Positions 37,378-37,467 of a stretch of DNA of 37,467 nucleotides are shown in pieces. Each line of letters opens with the position of its first letter. Position 1 is the first letter of the stretch. This DNA comes from an uncultured Monoglobus sp. Lineage in GTDB: Bacteria; Bacillota; Clostridia; Monoglobales; Monoglobaceae. Below the pieces are notes generated by a model. It was not told the DNA's origin and did not search any database. It saw only the letters and a list, made by a program, of their open reading frames with translations. Position numbers and translations under genes: made by a program. The DNA is taken from NCBI GenBank assembly GCA_947624305.1, contig CANQKC010000028.1, positions 1 to 37,467 on the forward strand, read 5' to 3'.

Positions 37378-37467
37378 TATTTGCTAATCGCGACACCGCG
37401 GAAAAAGATGTGTAAAAAGGTATAAAAGAAGGCCTCTTTGGTGAAAATTATGGTAAAAATAATTTTT

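Overview
The window reads as a chromosomal segment of an anaerobic Firmicute of class Clostridia. Promoters are consensus sigma-A type, Shine-Dalgarno sites are strong (GGAGG), TTG and GTG starts occur, and there are a Tyr T-box leader, DegV and DUF4364 genes, an S-layer-homology protein and a family 9 pectate lyase. Together with the dispersed palindromic intergenic repeats this suggests a gut, plant-polysaccharide-using lineage; kinship to Monoglobus-like pectin degraders is an inference. No phage, IS element, transposase or CRISPR array was seen.

Layout. 1-2000 (minus): lipoprotein, nitroreductase, rpsT. 2115-6962 (plus): lysine/diaminopimelate operon asd, [C-type lectin/SLH protein], dapA, dapB, [stand-alone ACT protein]. 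7035-8973: small membrane protein, SLOG-family protein, AlkD-like protein, and a lipoprotein that looks like a truncated VanX-type dipeptidase. 9088-10982: a T-box with a tyrosine (UAC) specifier controlling a sodium:solute symporter. 11071-15038: accessory segment with hicAB, tRNA-Ser(GGA), a PL9 pectate lyase and yafQ/dinJ. 15105-15315: a strongly folded orphan RNA with its own promoter and terminator. 15394-16564: hpf and a DUF4830 protein. 16641-22111: housekeeping run (rsuA, pyridoxamine kinase, comM, trmL, degV-like, DUF4364), followed by alaS, a HIT gene and prmA. 26455-28836: secreted L,D-transpeptidase and two XRE regulators. 28997-31409 (minus): metallophosphoesterase, coaX, malic enzyme. 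31533-32588: three unknown small genes. 32631-33897: NodB polysaccharide deacetylase. 33900-35015: gene-poor repeat cluster with a tiny G10-containing ORF. 35016-37287: an AT-rich pair made of a large secreted Ig-like protein and a 58-residue peptide.

Themes. Several genes serve the cell envelope: lysine/DAP synthesis, SLH protein, L,D-transpeptidase and deacetylase. Intergenic repeats form modular families whose hairpins differ between copies but stay base-paired, and one copy appears to supply the Shine-Dalgarno of prmA. The points most worth following are the structured RNA at 15138-15315, the Tyr T-box/symporter pair, the secreted protein plus 58-aa peptide, the stand-alone aspartokinase-type ACT protein, and the strong promoter at 16079 that reads antisense through the DUF4830 gene.
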